Assembly (NCBI RefSeq): GCF_020181655.1
Contig: NZ_CP084032.1
Coordinates: 2,666,001-2,730,000 of the forward strand
Direction of reading: 5' to 3'
DNA length: 64,000 nt
Source of the DNA: Pectobacterium colocasium
Lineage (GTDB): Bacteria > Pseudomonadota > Gammaproteobacteria > Enterobacterales > Enterobacteriaceae
In this document: piece after piece, positions 1 to 8,173 of the stretch
How positions within the stretch are numbered: the first letter of the stretch is position 1
How the letters are laid out: each line of letters starts with the position of its first letter
Made by a program: the position numbers and the translations under genes
Notes under the pieces: model-generated
Seen by the model: the letters and a program-made list of their open reading frames with translations, nothing else
Databases searched by the model: none
What the model was told of the DNA's origin: nothing

Positions 1-849
1 CTGCTGGGGCGCATGGGCTTTCCCTGCCAGCGTTTGAATCTGAAGCGAACGCTGGTCAAGCTGCCTGATGTTCAGCGGTTTCAGACGCATCGGTTCCTGC
101 AAACACTTGTACATCACGGAATAGAAGCTACAGGCGGTGACCGCCCCCGGCGTGCTCATCGCATAGTAATAAAGCGTGGTGAAGTTGTTGCAGCACAGCG
201 TCGGCTCCAGAAAAGTACCGTTCATGCGGCACGAGAGGTCAAACAGCTGGCGCAGCGTGGTCGACGGTTCCGGCAGCGCCAGCGGGAAAGGATGCAGATC
301 CGCCAGTTGAATAGACTGCTGAGCCAGCGGATGATCGTCAGACATCAGCAGCATCAGCGGTGCAGGCAGCGCCAGTTCCACATTTACCCCCTGTTCAGGC
401 GCCAGCGCAAACTGGAGTGCGATATCCACTTCGCCATTGCGGATCATCTGGGACACCTGCATCGCCGAGTCCACTTTTAGCGCAAAGGTGGTATCCGGGT
501 CATGCTGGCGGAAACGCGCAAACAGCGTCGGCAGCAGATCAAACGCCATCCCTTCCGTGCAGCCGATGCGCAGCAGTGCCCGACGGCTGGCTTTCAGCCC
601 CTGAATCTCCGCCACGGCAGCATCCATGTCCATCATGCTCTTGCGCACATGGTTTTCCAGAATGCGTCCGGCATCGTTTAACACCATGCCACGCGCGTGA
701 CGCTCGAACAGCGGTACGCCGATGCGTTCCTCCAGCCGCTGGATTTGACGACTGATTGCAGAAACGGCCACAAACAGGTGCTGACTGGCGGCGCTAAGCG
801 AACCGGTGGTGGCAACCACTAGGAAATAACGAATCTCGGAGCTGTGCAT
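1..849 (-). CDS. LysR-family transcriptional regulator (partial, cut by left edge)
   Basis: The reverse strand is open from an ATG at 849 to the window edge (283 codons without a stop). The N-terminus, beginning MHSSEIRYFLVVATTGSLSA, is a LysR-type winged helix-turn-helix, followed by the usual linker helix and a periplasmic-binding-like effector domain. LysR proteins are about 300 residues, so only the last few codons are missing. It is divergent from the M20 amidohydrolase at 992, the classical layout in which the regulator controls its neighbour. The effector is unknown; an N-acylated amino acid is a reasonable guess from context. Confidence 0.9.
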   Translation of the reverse strand, partial: MHSSEIRYFLVVATTGSLSAASQHLFVAVSAISRQIQRLEERIGVPLFERHARGMVLNDAGRILENHVRKSMMDMDAAVAEIQGLKASRRALLRIGCTEGMAFDLLPTLFARFRQHDPDTTFALKVDSAMQVSQMIRNGEVDIALQFALAPEQGVNVELALPAPLMLLMSDDHPLAQQSIQLADLHPFPLALPEPSTTLRQLFDLSCRMNGTFLEPTLCCNNFTTLYYYAMSTPGAVTACSFYSVMYKCLQEPMRLKPLNIRQLDQRSLQIQTLAGKAHAPQQ

Positions 850-991
850 GGCGGTGTTCCTTTCAGACATCGCGGGGGATTCGCAGGTTTATATTAAAAG
901 CAAAGCTTAATTGCAATTTTTATTATTGTTGCAAAGCTCATTTTTTCTTTAAATATCGGTAACTTCGGCACATTATCCAGCAAGGAAAGGC
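850..991. promoter_or_regulatory. Divergent promoter region with a repeated GCAAAGCT motif
   Basis: The 142-bp gap between the lysR-type gene and the M20 gene is AT-rich and contains two copies of GCAAAGCT at 900-907 and 931-938, exactly 31 bp apart (about three helical turns). Between them is an ATTGCAAT half-palindrome. LysR regulators bind two sites on the same DNA face, so this is a plausible binding region. That is inference; no promoter elements were confirmed. Confidence 0.4.
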
Positions 992-2410
992 ATGACCAGC
1001 GCAGACCTTATTCGTATCGCCTGTGAACGTTTCGATCGCGGAGAATTTAAACAGACGTTGGCCCGGCGTATTGCCCACGCCAGCGAGAGCCAGAAAGCCG
1101 GTAACCAGCGTGCACTGAACCGCTATCTGGCTGATGAGATCCAACCCGCGTTGCAGGCCATGGGGTTCAGCGTCACGTTCATCACCTCGTCAGACGACCG
1201 CCATCCTCCTTTTCTGTTGGCCGAACGTATTGAAGACCCCAGCCTGCCGACCGTGCTGTCTTACGGCCACGGGGATGTGGTTTTCGGTGATGAAGAAAAC
1301 TGGCGTGATGGGCTCAAACCGTGGGAATTGGTGGAGGAAGGCGACCACTGGTACGGGCGCGGCAGCGCGGATAACAAAGGCCAGCACAGTATTAACCTGA
1401 TGGCGCTGGAACAGGTATTTCAGGCGCGTGGGCAGCGTCTGGGCTTCAACTGCAAACTGCTGTTCGAGATGGGCGAAGAAATTGGTTCACCGGGGCTTGC
1501 CGAGCTGTGCCAACAGCACAAGCAGGCGCTGGCAGCCGATATCTTTATCGCCTCCGACGGGCCGCGCCTCAGCGCAGATCGCCCGACGCTGTTCCTTGGC
1601 TCTCGCGGCTGCGTCAATTTCCGCTTACGCATCAAGGCACGCGAGCAGGCCTACCATTCTGGCAACTGGGGTGGGCTGTTGAGCAATCCGGGGACACAGT
1701 TGGCGAACGCTGTCGCCAGTCTGGTCGACGGACAAGGACGGATGAAGATCGATGCCCTGCTGCCACCGCCGTTAACCCCCGCGCTGTGCGAAATCCTCAG
1801 CACGATTGATCCCGCTGGTGGTGAGAACGACCCGGTGATTGACGTAAACTGGGGCGCAGAGGGACTCACGCCTGCCGAGCGGTTATTCGGCTGGAACACG
1901 CTGGAAGTGTTGTCATTCATTACTGGCAATCCGCACAAGCCGGTGAACGCGATTCCCGCCGACGCCACGGCGATTTGCCAGTTACGCTTTGTCGTCGGTA
2001 CCGACTGGCCGCGTCTGGCGCAACATGTGCGCCAGCACCTCGACCAGCACGGCTTCACGCAGGTAGACATTGAGGTGCTTAACACCTCTCCGGCGACGCG
2101 CTTTAACCCGGAAGATCCGCTGGTGAACTGGACGCTGGCACTGATGCAGCACATCAGCGGCAAGCAGCCCGCGCTACTACCGAATCTGGGCGGATCGCTG
2201 CCTAATGATGTTTTCGCCGACATCCTCGGCTTGCCGACGCTGTGGATCCCGCACTCCTACCCGGCATGCGGTCAGCACGCGGTTAACGAACACCTGCTGA
2301 AATCCGTCGCCCGCGAAGGATTAGCGATCATGACTGGCCTGTTCTGGGAACTGGGGGAGCAAGGGCATGCGTTGTTAGAAAAACACCGAGAATATGCGCG
2401 TCAGGAGTGA
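992..2410 (+). CDS. M20-family metallopeptidase/amidohydrolase
   Basis: A 472-residue member of the M20 zinc amidohydrolase family (ArgE/DapE/carboxypeptidase G2-like). Visible metal-site motifs are YGHGDVV (His ligand, about residue 91), GRGSADNKGQH (bridging Asp, about 126) and EMGEEIGSPG (catalytic and metal Glu pair, about 160). The protein lacks a signal peptide, so it should act in the cytoplasm. It is divergent from a LysR regulator and convergent with a MetNIQ-like transporter/racemase operon. M20 enzymes commonly hydrolyse N-acyl amino acids or dipeptides, so it could release a free amino acid from what the transporter imports. The exact substrate cannot be read from sequence. Confidence 0.85.
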   Translation: MTSADLIRIACERFDRGEFKQTLARRIAHASESQKAGNQRALNRYLADEIQPALQAMGFSVTFITSSDDRHPPFLLAERIEDPSLPTVLSYGHGDVVFGDEENWRDGLKPWELVEEGDHWYGRGSADNKGQHSINLMALEQVFQARGQRLGFNCKLLFEMGEEIGSPGLAELCQQHKQALAADIFIASDGPRLSADRPTLFLGSRGCVNFRLRIKAREQAYHSGNWGGLLSNPGTQLANAVASLVDGQGRMKIDALLPPPLTPALCEILSTIDPAGGENDPVIDVNWGAEGLTPAERLFGWNTLEVLSFITGNPHKPVNAIPADATAICQLRFVVGTDWPRLAQHVRQHLDQHGFTQVDIEVLNTSPATRFNPEDPLVNWTLALMQHISGKQPALLPNLGGSLPNDVFADILGLPTLWIPHSYPACGQHAVNEHLLKSVAREGLAIMTGLFWELGEQGHALLEKHREYARQE

Positions 2411-2440
2411 TGTTTAGTGCTTATCTTCTCTGTCTTTCAC

Positions 2441-2665
2441 TGGCATTAAAAATTAGGCTGAGGTGGAGATGACCGCCGAGTGAGCGGCATGGACGCCGCG
2501 AAAGCCAGTGCCGCGTCGGGAACGCGTCACTGGCGGTTCGGAATACGGTCATGGACAGCGAAGGAACCGCGTAAGCGGCATAATTTCAGCCATCAGCCTG
2601 GGTTCATAGGGCAAGCGGCGTTTGAGCTGCCCTATGTCGGGCGGGATACAGTGTTATAAACGAGC
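2441..2665. repeat. Dispersed ~215-bp intergenic repeat, copy A
   Basis: This is one of three related sequences in the window (others near 11454-11665 and 38952-39165), all in the same orientation. Shared blocks are TGGC(G)TTAAAAAATTAGGCTGA-like at the left, GCGAAAGCcagtGCCGCGT with its complementary arm, GAACGCGTCACTGGCGGT, then GCGGCATAATTTCAGCC and a terminal GAGC(T/C)GCCC block. Several short inverted arms suggest a folded RNA or DNA element. It fills the gap between the M20 gene and metQ-like gene. No ORF is conserved among the copies. Confidence 0.7.
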
Positions 2666-2738
2666 ACTCATACCAATACGCCCGAAACGTTCCCTTTACT
2701 TACATAGATTAAGGGCTTAATTACAAACAAAACCGTAA

Positions 2739-3548
2739 TTACTTTTTCATCCACTCCGGCTTCTGGAACGCGTGGAACATGGAGTTTTTGTCTTCAAAGA
2801 ACGCGGCGAATTCCGGAGATTGAACGGCGGCTTTCAGATCTTGAGCAAACGGTTTATCAGCATCTTCCGCCCGCACGACGATCATGTTTTTCAGGTCTTC
2901 CGGTAGCACATCCAGTTGAATTGCATCAGACAGGTTCAGGCCAGCGGCCATCGCGAAGTTGGCATTAATCAGCGACCCTGTTACGCCACCCAATGCACGT
3001 GGCAGTTGTGCCGCTTCCAGCGGCTTAAAGACCAGCCCTTTCGGGTTTTCCGTGATATCGCGCAGCGAGGCTTTGGTCGGCGTAATCTCTGGATTGATCT
3101 TGATCAGGCCGTATTTTTGCAGAAAATCCAGCGAACGTGCCAGATTAGAGGGATCGTTTGGCAGCGTGACGATGTCGCCCGCTTTCAGCTCATTCAGCGA
3201 GCGCACTTTGTTGGAGTAAAAGCCCATGCTGGCCGTCGGCACGGTGATGACTTCCGCAAGTTTCAGCCCTTTATCCGCGCTGAAACGGTCAAGATAGCGG
3301 CGGTTTTGAAACAGGTTGGCGTCGATACTGTTGTTCGACAAGGCCAGGTTCGGCTGGATGTAGTCGCTGAATTCGCGCACTTTCACATCGTAGCCTTTTT
3401 TCACCATTTCTGGTTTGATCGCTTTCGTGACCATATCGCCATACGGCCCCGGCGAGACACCGATGGTGATTTCTTTGCCTGCATCTGCTGCATAAGCCTG
3501 AGAGATACCCAGCGCCAGCATGAGTGGAATGAGTTTTTTCAATCGCAT
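2739..3548 (-). CDS. MetQ/NlpA-family ABC transporter substrate-binding protein
   Basis: A 269-residue periplasmic binding protein of the MetQ/NLPA family: signal peptide to about residue 20 (MRLKKLIPLMLALGISQAYA) followed by EITIGVSPGPYGDM, the family start. Unlike E. coli MetQ there is no lipobox cysteine, so it should be a soluble periplasmic protein. It is the last gene of the reverse-strand series metN-like, metI-like and racemase gene, and lies 335 bp after the racemase gene. The cargo is uncertain. The family binds methionine and other small amino acid derivatives, and the linked racemase and M20 gene suggest N-acyl amino acids. Confidence 0.85.
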   Translation of the reverse strand: MRLKKLIPLMLALGISQAYAADAGKEITIGVSPGPYGDMVTKAIKPEMVKKGYDVKVREFSDYIQPNLALSNNSIDANLFQNRRYLDRFSADKGLKLAEVITVPTASMGFYSNKVRSLNELKAGDIVTLPNDPSNLARSLDFLQKYGLIKINPEITPTKASLRDITENPKGLVFKPLEAAQLPRALGGVTGSLINANFAMAAGLNLSDAIQLDVLPEDLKNMIVVRAEDADKPFAQDLKAAVQSPEFAAFFEDKNSMFHAFQKPEWMKK

Positions 3549-3635
3549 CGTTGCGTTCCTGTCTGTCTGATTTAGTCAGTCTTTACCATTATTTGGGGCG
3601 TAATAGGTGCCATGATATTGATGACGAAGTAAGGC

Positions 3636-3748
3636 GGGCAGAGAGCGTGGGTAGATCGTAAAGACGCTGTAAATACATCCCTGTACGCTCGAGCCGCGCC
3701 ATCCCTGGCGCGGACGCTTTACTCTTCTATCCCACGCTCTCTGCTGCC
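3636..3748. repeat. Palindromic intergenic element between racemase and metQ-like genes
   Basis: The arms GGGCAGAGAGCGTGGG (3636-3651) and TCCCACGCTCTCTGCTGCC (3730-3748) are near-perfect inverted repeats around a core with a second hairpin, GCCGCGCCATCCCTGGCGCGG. The rest of the 3549-3883 gap holds no ORF that I can support. The core resembles small palindromic repeats scattered in enterobacterial genomes, though this copy is the only one seen here. It could also act as a processing or attenuation hairpin inside the operon. Confidence 0.6.
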
Positions 3749-3883
3749 ATGTCGTATAACGGTTATGGGCGTCGTAGCGCCCTATGCTATTTTTATAACG
3801 TTATTCCCTGGTGTTGGATAACGTTTTACTGCTCACATGTTTTACTAAAAAAAGGTTACTAAAAAAGCTGATTCAATAATCCG

Positions 3884-4996
3884 TTAAAACAAAAAGGTTT
3901 CCTGCCCGTAGCAATATTTGTCATACAGTTCAGGGTTAATCTCGAAGCCGATTCCCGGTTTATTTGGCACCGCAACGCAGCTATCTTTGTCCAATTCAAC
4001 AAACGGCAGCATGAAGTCTTCATGCCAGTAGCGGGAAGACGGCGGAATATCGTGCGCGTAGATAAAGTTCGGCAGCGTTGATACCGCAATGTTGTGTGCT
4101 TTACCGACCGCCGTATCCAGCATACCGCCGCACCACACCGGAATATTGTGTGCCTGACAGTAGTCATGAATCAGCTTGGTTTCGGTAATGCCGCCGACAC
4201 GCGCGACTTTAATATTGATGATTTTGGCACTGCCCAGTTCGATCGCTTTACGCGCGTCTTCAACCGACGCAATGCTTTCGTCCAGACAGATCGGTGTATT
4301 TACCGCCGCCTGAAGTTTACGGTGATCGATAATATCGTCGTGCGCCAGCGGTTGTTCAATCATCAGCAGATTGAATTTATCAATGCGCTTAAAGAACTCG
4401 ATGTCATTCAGGGTGTAGGCGGAATTGGCATCCACCATCAGCGTAATATCACCAAACGCCTGACGCAGCGCCAGAATATAGTCGTAATCTTTTCCCGGCT
4501 TGATCTTTATTTTGATGCGCTTGTAACCTTCGTTCAGGAAATTATCGACCACGTTGACTAATTTATCGGGCGTTTCCTGAATACCAATACTCACACCGGC
4601 TTCAACGCTATTCCGCACACCGCCCAATAATTGATGCAGCGGTACGCCTTTTATCTTCGCGTAAGCATCCCAAATACCGCCTTCGATTGCTGCTTTAGCG
4701 CAGTTATTACGCTTTACCGGTGCGAAAATATCACGTACCTGCGAAGGATGTTCAATATCCCCGGCCTGCTTAATCATCGGGATCAGGAAGTCACGCATAA
4801 TATGCCAGGCGGTGACGTTGGTTTCTTCGTTATAAAACGGCAAAGAAATAGCCGAGCAATCACCGTAGCCAATCTGTCCGCCCGCATGAACTTCCGCGAT
4901 GGAAAAGTGTTTCTCCGTCTGTGTCGCAAAACTGGTAGTAAATGGCGTTTTCAACGCCATTTTCATTTTTCTTAATACAATTTTATCTATTTTCAT
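3884..4996 (-). CDS. Enolase-superfamily N-acylamino acid racemase / o-succinylbenzoate synthase-like protein
   Basis: A 370-residue enolase-superfamily protein of the muconate-lactonizing subgroup. The KxK base motif is seen in KRIKIKIKPG (about residue 160). The metal ligands are VDANSAY, IEQPL and LDESI, and the second general base is in NIKVARVGG. This arrangement matches OSBS/N-succinylamino-acid racemases (MenC2 type), not the short E. coli MenC. It sits between metI-like and metQ-like genes rather than with men genes, which argues against menaquinone synthesis. With an M20 hydrolase next door, a role in racemising N-acyl amino acids before deacylation is likely. A dipeptide epimerase is the main alternative. 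Confidence 0.8.
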   Translation of the reverse strand: MKIDKIVLRKMKMALKTPFTTSFATQTEKHFSIAEVHAGGQIGYGDCSAISLPFYNEETNVTAWHIMRDFLIPMIKQAGDIEHPSQVRDIFAPVKRNNCAKAAIEGGIWDAYAKIKGVPLHQLLGGVRNSVEAGVSIGIQETPDKLVNVVDNFLNEGYKRIKIKIKPGKDYDYILALRQAFGDITLMVDANSAYTLNDIEFFKRIDKFNLLMIEQPLAHDDIIDHRKLQAAVNTPICLDESIASVEDARKAIELGSAKIINIKVARVGGITETKLIHDYCQAHNIPVWCGGMLDTAVGKAHNIAVSTLPNFIYAHDIPPSSRYWHEDFMLPFVELDKDSCVAVPNKPGIGFEINPELYDKYCYGQETFLF

Positions 4997-5037
4997 GACA
5001 TCTCTCTGCTGCCCTGAATACCCTATTCTGTGGTGGT

Positions 5038-5697
5038 TTAGCGGCGTTCGCGCTTATTCGCCCGTCGCGATAGCCTATCACCCAGCGTTTGCACGACCTG
5101 CACCAGCACCACCAGCGCAATCACGGTCACCACCATGACTTCGGTTTCATAACGGTAATAGCCGAAGCGGATCGCCAGATCGCCCACACCGCCGCCACCG
5201 ACAATCCCCGCCATTGCCGAATAGCCAATCAGGCTGACCAGCGTGATCGTCAGGCCACGTAATAATCCTGCCAGCGCTTCCGGTAACAGAACGGTTCCGA
5301 TAATGCGCGTCGGGCTGGCACCAAACGCTTCTGCCGCCTCCACAATGCCGGGATCGACTTCGCGCAGCGCGGAATCCACCAGTCGAGCATAAAAGGCAAT
5401 CGCCGCGACAGACATCGGCACCGCCGCAGCCACTGGCCCTATCGTGTTCCCCAGCAGGAACTGTGTTAATGGCAGCAACAGCACCAGCAGGATCACAAAC
5501 GGGATCGAGCGGATAATGTTTACCAGAATGGTTGATACCAAATAGATAAAACGGTTTTGCCAGAATAAATGACGATCGGTCACATAAATCGCGATACCTA
5601 ACGGCAGGCCGAATATCACCGCACACAGCGTTGAAATACACACCATCGTGAAGGTTTCACCGAAGGCGAAAACTAATTCACCCCATAACTCAGCCAT
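5038..5697 (-). CDS. MetI-like ABC transporter permease
   Basis: A 219-residue membrane permease of the MetI type. The start at 5697 (MAELWGELVFAFGETFTM) is chosen because it overlaps the upstream ATPase gene by 8 nt; in-frame codons further upstream lie inside that gene. Five or so hydrophobic segments are visible. The EAA-type loop that contacts the ATPase appears in VEAAEAFGASPTRIIGTVLLPEALAGLL. It works with the MetN-like ATPase and MetQ-like binding protein as an importer in the inner membrane. The downstream neighbour is the racemase gene. Confidence 0.88.
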   Translation of the reverse strand: MAELWGELVFAFGETFTMVCISTLCAVIFGLPLGIAIYVTDRHLFWQNRFIYLVSTILVNIIRSIPFVILLVLLLPLTQFLLGNTIGPVAAAVPMSVAAIAFYARLVDSALREVDPGIVEAAEAFGASPTRIIGTVLLPEALAGLLRGLTITLVSLIGYSAMAGIVGGGGVGDLAIRFGYYRYETEVMVVTVIALVVLVQVVQTLGDRLSRRANKRERR

Positions 5698-6712
5698 TGA
5701 TGACCTCCACCCCAAAAGTATTCTGTCGGATATAAGCAATAGCGGCTGCGAGATTATCCGCCGCAGGATCGTCACGGTATGAAATCTGGGCGATAATATG
5801 TCCCAGCGCGCGATCGTTAATGTATTCAATATTGCCGTGCAGAATATTTACCGATACCTGAAACTGCTGCGCAACGTCGGATAATATAGGCTGCTCGACA
5901 GAGTCATCGGCGAAGAGTATTTTCAGCAAGACACCTTTATTATTCTGCTTAAAGCGTTCTGGCAATTCGACCGGACTGGTATGGCTAACCAACTGTTTGG
6001 TGTAGGCGTGCTGAGGCGAAGAGAAGATGGTAAAGACGTCGCCCTCTTCCACAATATTTCCGCCTGTCATCACCGCCATGCGCTGACAAATACTTTTAAT
6101 CACGCTCATTTCGTGGGAAATAAGCACAATTGTGATACCTAATCGGACATTGATGCTTTTCAATAGCGCCAGAATAGACGCTGACGTTTCCAGATCCAGC
6201 GCCGAGGTCGGCTCATCACACAGCAGCACTTCGGGGTGATTAGCGATAGCGCGAGCAATGCCCACTCGTTGTTTTTGCCCGCCGCTCAACTGCGCCGGAT
6301 AGGCTGTCCCTTTGTCCTGTAACCCGACCAACGCCAGAATTTCCGGCACGCGCGAGGCAATCTCTTCTTTACTCTTACCCGCGGCACGTAGGCTGAACGC
6401 CACGTTGTCATACACATTACGGGTGTGCATCAGATTAAAATGCTGGAATATCATCCCGATACGCTGCCGATGCTGGCGCAGTTCGCGGCCGGACGCATCG
6501 CTAATCAGCGTATCGCCCAGAAACACGCGCCCTTCGGTCGGGCGCTGCAATAAATTGATCGTCCGCAGCAGCGTACTTTTCCCCGCGCCGCTGGTGCCGA
6601 CAATCCCAAAAACTTCACCCTGTTGAATGGTCAGGTTGACGTTGTTTACCGCTCTGGACTGTGCTGCTTTGCCGGTGGGAAAATCAACGCTCACGTTTTC
6701 TAACCGAATCAT
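5690..6712 (-). CDS. MetN-like ABC transporter ATP-binding protein with NIL domain
   Basis: A 340-residue ATPase. The Walker A motif GTSGAGKST, signature LSGGQKQR and Walker B LLCDEP are all present. The last ~75 residues form an NIL regulatory domain, as in MetN. A GTG at 6724 is in frame, but it directly abuts the AGGAG ribosome-binding site. The ATG at 6712, 11 nt after AGGAG, is more plausible. It is the first gene of the transporter operon. I saw no MetJ-type AGACGTCT operators upstream, which weakens a methionine-specific role. Confidence 0.88.
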   Translation of the reverse strand: MIRLENVSVDFPTGKAAQSRAVNNVNLTIQQGEVFGIVGTSGAGKSTLLRTINLLQRPTEGRVFLGDTLISDASGRELRQHRQRIGMIFQHFNLMHTRNVYDNVAFSLRAAGKSKEEIASRVPEILALVGLQDKGTAYPAQLSGGQKQRVGIARAIANHPEVLLCDEPTSALDLETSASILALLKSINVRLGITIVLISHEMSVIKSICQRMAVMTGGNIVEEGDVFTIFSSPQHAYTKQLVSHTSPVELPERFKQNNKGVLLKILFADDSVEQPILSDVAQQFQVSVNILHGNIEYINDRALGHIIAQISYRDDPAADNLAAAIAYIRQNTFGVEVING

Positions 6713-7123
6713 TACCTGACTCACTCCTGCTGACTGACTATTTTAAGAAACGTATCGTCGGCATACGCAAACGGATGCCTGTTTGATGTAAGGACAAAAT
6801 CTACTCCCCACCGTTTAAGCATCGAGAGACACAGGCGAGGCCTCACTGCGGGAACCGCCTCTGTATTTCCCTTAATAACGGGCTTAAATGACGCATAGTA
6901 GGGCAAGGCCTGCCTTATTGTTTTCGTATAACTTTTGAGGATAAACGCCTTTTTTGTTGAGGAATAACCGGGCTATTTATGGCTGTCACTTTTGTTATAA
7001 TTAGATTAATTACTTATAAATCAATGAAATATTAAAAAATATTCGTCTGTTTAAAGTAGAGAGAAATGAGCTTTGCGTCAATGATAAAAAAAGCAAATCA
7101 CCCTTCTGTTTTTTAGAAATTCT
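6713..7123. other. Intergenic region upstream of the metN-like gene
   Basis: About 410 bp without a supported gene. A 61-codon reverse ORF (6721-6906) overlaps the metN start and has no family or ribosome-binding-site support. The stretch 6960-7080 is very AT-rich and probably holds the operon promoter, but I cannot assign -35/-10 boxes with confidence. The region ends at the IS1 inverted repeat. Confidence 0.4.
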
Positions 7124-7575
7124 GGTAATGCCTCCAATGAGTACAACATGTACCTTTCGATGAAGGAGCCGATGACTTTCTCGTGAACCTCAATTGAGCG
7201 TGAGAAGCAAATCGTTTTGCGTGCCAGACGCTTGATGCGGGTTCGGAGCGTCAGATTGTTACGTTCAATGCGATGTGTAAAGATTTTACCTGTCAGGTGC
7301 TTCTCATGCGGCACTTCTCTCGCATAGCTGCCCCAGTCGTCGCTGGTTATCATCCCAATGCTGAAGCGCGTGAGCAAAGCCAGCAGTTTAGGGCACGTTT
7401 CATCGTTTTGCGGCCCGAACGTATAAGCCAGAACGCCGCCTGTTTTGGTGTTATGGGCATACCAGAGCCAGTGTTGGACGGCTTTGCTGCCGACAACACT
7501 CCATTGCTCATCAAGTTCACAGATAAGGGCGACACTGCATGAGCGACCGGAGAAGAGGTTATTCGCTTCGGGGCG
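7078..7575 (-). pseudogene. insB: insB, IS1 transposase catalytic part, frameshifted
   Basis: The reading frame holding ICELDEQWSVVGSKAVQHW, SDDWGSY, THRIERNNLTLR and HEKVIGSFIERY is InsB, the DDE catalytic half of IS1 transposase. In IS1 it is made by a -1 frameshift at A6C into a frame that here starts KKLAPKRITSSPVAHA. That frame and the catalytic frame do not join. Comparing GCAGTGTC with the expected GCAGATGTC places a 1-nt deletion near 7534. The frame also reads through the right inverted repeat and stops at 7078, outside the element. I infer a non-functional transposase. Confidence 0.8.
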
Positions 7576-7888
7576 AGTTTTTTAAGGTGCGAATGACCGT
7601 GTTGATGCCTATCTTCAGTGTTCTGGCTGTATCGCGCACACCGGCGCCGTTATGCGCCATATCAACGATTTGTTCTTTCACTCTCGGCTTCCGCGCTTCA
7701 TAGGTGTAAGTCAACTGGAAAACACGCTTACATGACCGACACCGAAAGCGCTCGTGTTGTGAAGTACTACGACCATGGCGATAAATTTCATCTGAATGAC
7801 AACGGGGACAATGGACGGTAACGGTAGCCACAGAACACCTCAAATGTCCATAGAGTAACAGAAATTTCTATCGATTGAAGGCATTACC
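7124..7888 (-). mobile_element. IS1-family insertion sequence (765 bp), frameshifted
   Basis: The ends are imperfect inverted repeats: GGTAATGCCTCCAAT at 7124-7138, and the same start (GGTAATGCCTTCAAT) read inward on the reverse strand from 7888. The length of 765 bp matches the ~768 bp of IS1. It carries insA and, after an A6C slippery heptamer on the reverse strand near 7575-7585, insB. The 9-bp flanks (AGAAATTCT and AAAAGTCGC) are not duplicates, so the usual target-site duplication is absent. That points to a deletion or rearrangement next to the element. It is probably immobile because insB is broken. Confidence 0.85.
7559..7831 (-). CDS. insA: InsA, IS1-family DNA-binding protein
   Basis: A 90-residue protein from a GTG at 7831 that aligns with the canonical InsA start (VATVTVHCPRCHSDEIYRHG). 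A TTG at 7843 is in frame, but the family length (91 residues) supports the GTG. It has a zinc-finger-like set CPRC...CRSC and a helix-turn-helix near GVRDTARTLKIGINTVIRTL. InsA binds the IS1 ends and represses transposition. Its stop lies just past the A6C slippery motif used to make the InsAB fusion. Confidence 0.85.
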   Translation of the reverse strand: MATVTVHCPRCHSDEIYRHGRSTSQHERFRCRSCKRVFQLTYTYEARKPRVKEQIVDMAHNGAGVRDTARTLKIGINTVIRTLKNSPRSE

Positions 7889-8110
7889 AAAAGTCGCAAG
7901 CGGCGATCTGACGCACCGCATCGCCACGCCAGCCAACTGGCAACGACCACCTCGCAGCACGCCGTGGACGGCGGCACCGCCGCCATGCAACTGATGGTAT
8001 CCTCCGCAGATAAAATCACCAATAGCATCAGTGTGATCGACGGTATCGCCTTCCAGACCAACATCCTGGCGCTGAACGCTGCGGTAGAAGCCGCACGAGC
8101 GGGCAAATGA
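7889..8110 (+). pseudogene. Methyl-accepting chemotaxis protein remnant
   Basis: Directly after the IS1 end, the frame [16 protein letters not shown] is a HAMP-domain fragment. After a frame change near 7940 the sequence reads [20 protein letters not shown] and then the conserved receptor hairpin [20 protein letters not shown], ending ARAGK-stop at 8110. Intact receptors continue ARAGEQGRGFAVVA. The N-terminal sensor, most of the signalling helix and the C-terminus are all missing. IS1 insertion plus deletion, with a further internal deletion, probably destroyed the gene. It encodes nothing functional. Confidence 0.8.
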
Positions 8111-8173
8111 ACTCAGTCATGCCGTCGCAGCGTTTCGTATCTAGTCACCGTTATCACGGCCCTCACGTGCGGT

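Noticed and set aside
3884..4996. menC for menaquinone synthesis
   Set aside because: Not next to men genes, longer than enterobacterial MenC and embedded in a transporter operon.
6721..6906. 61-codon reverse ORF overlapping the metN start
   Set aside because: No ribosome-binding site, no family, and it overlaps the operon leader; treated as chance.
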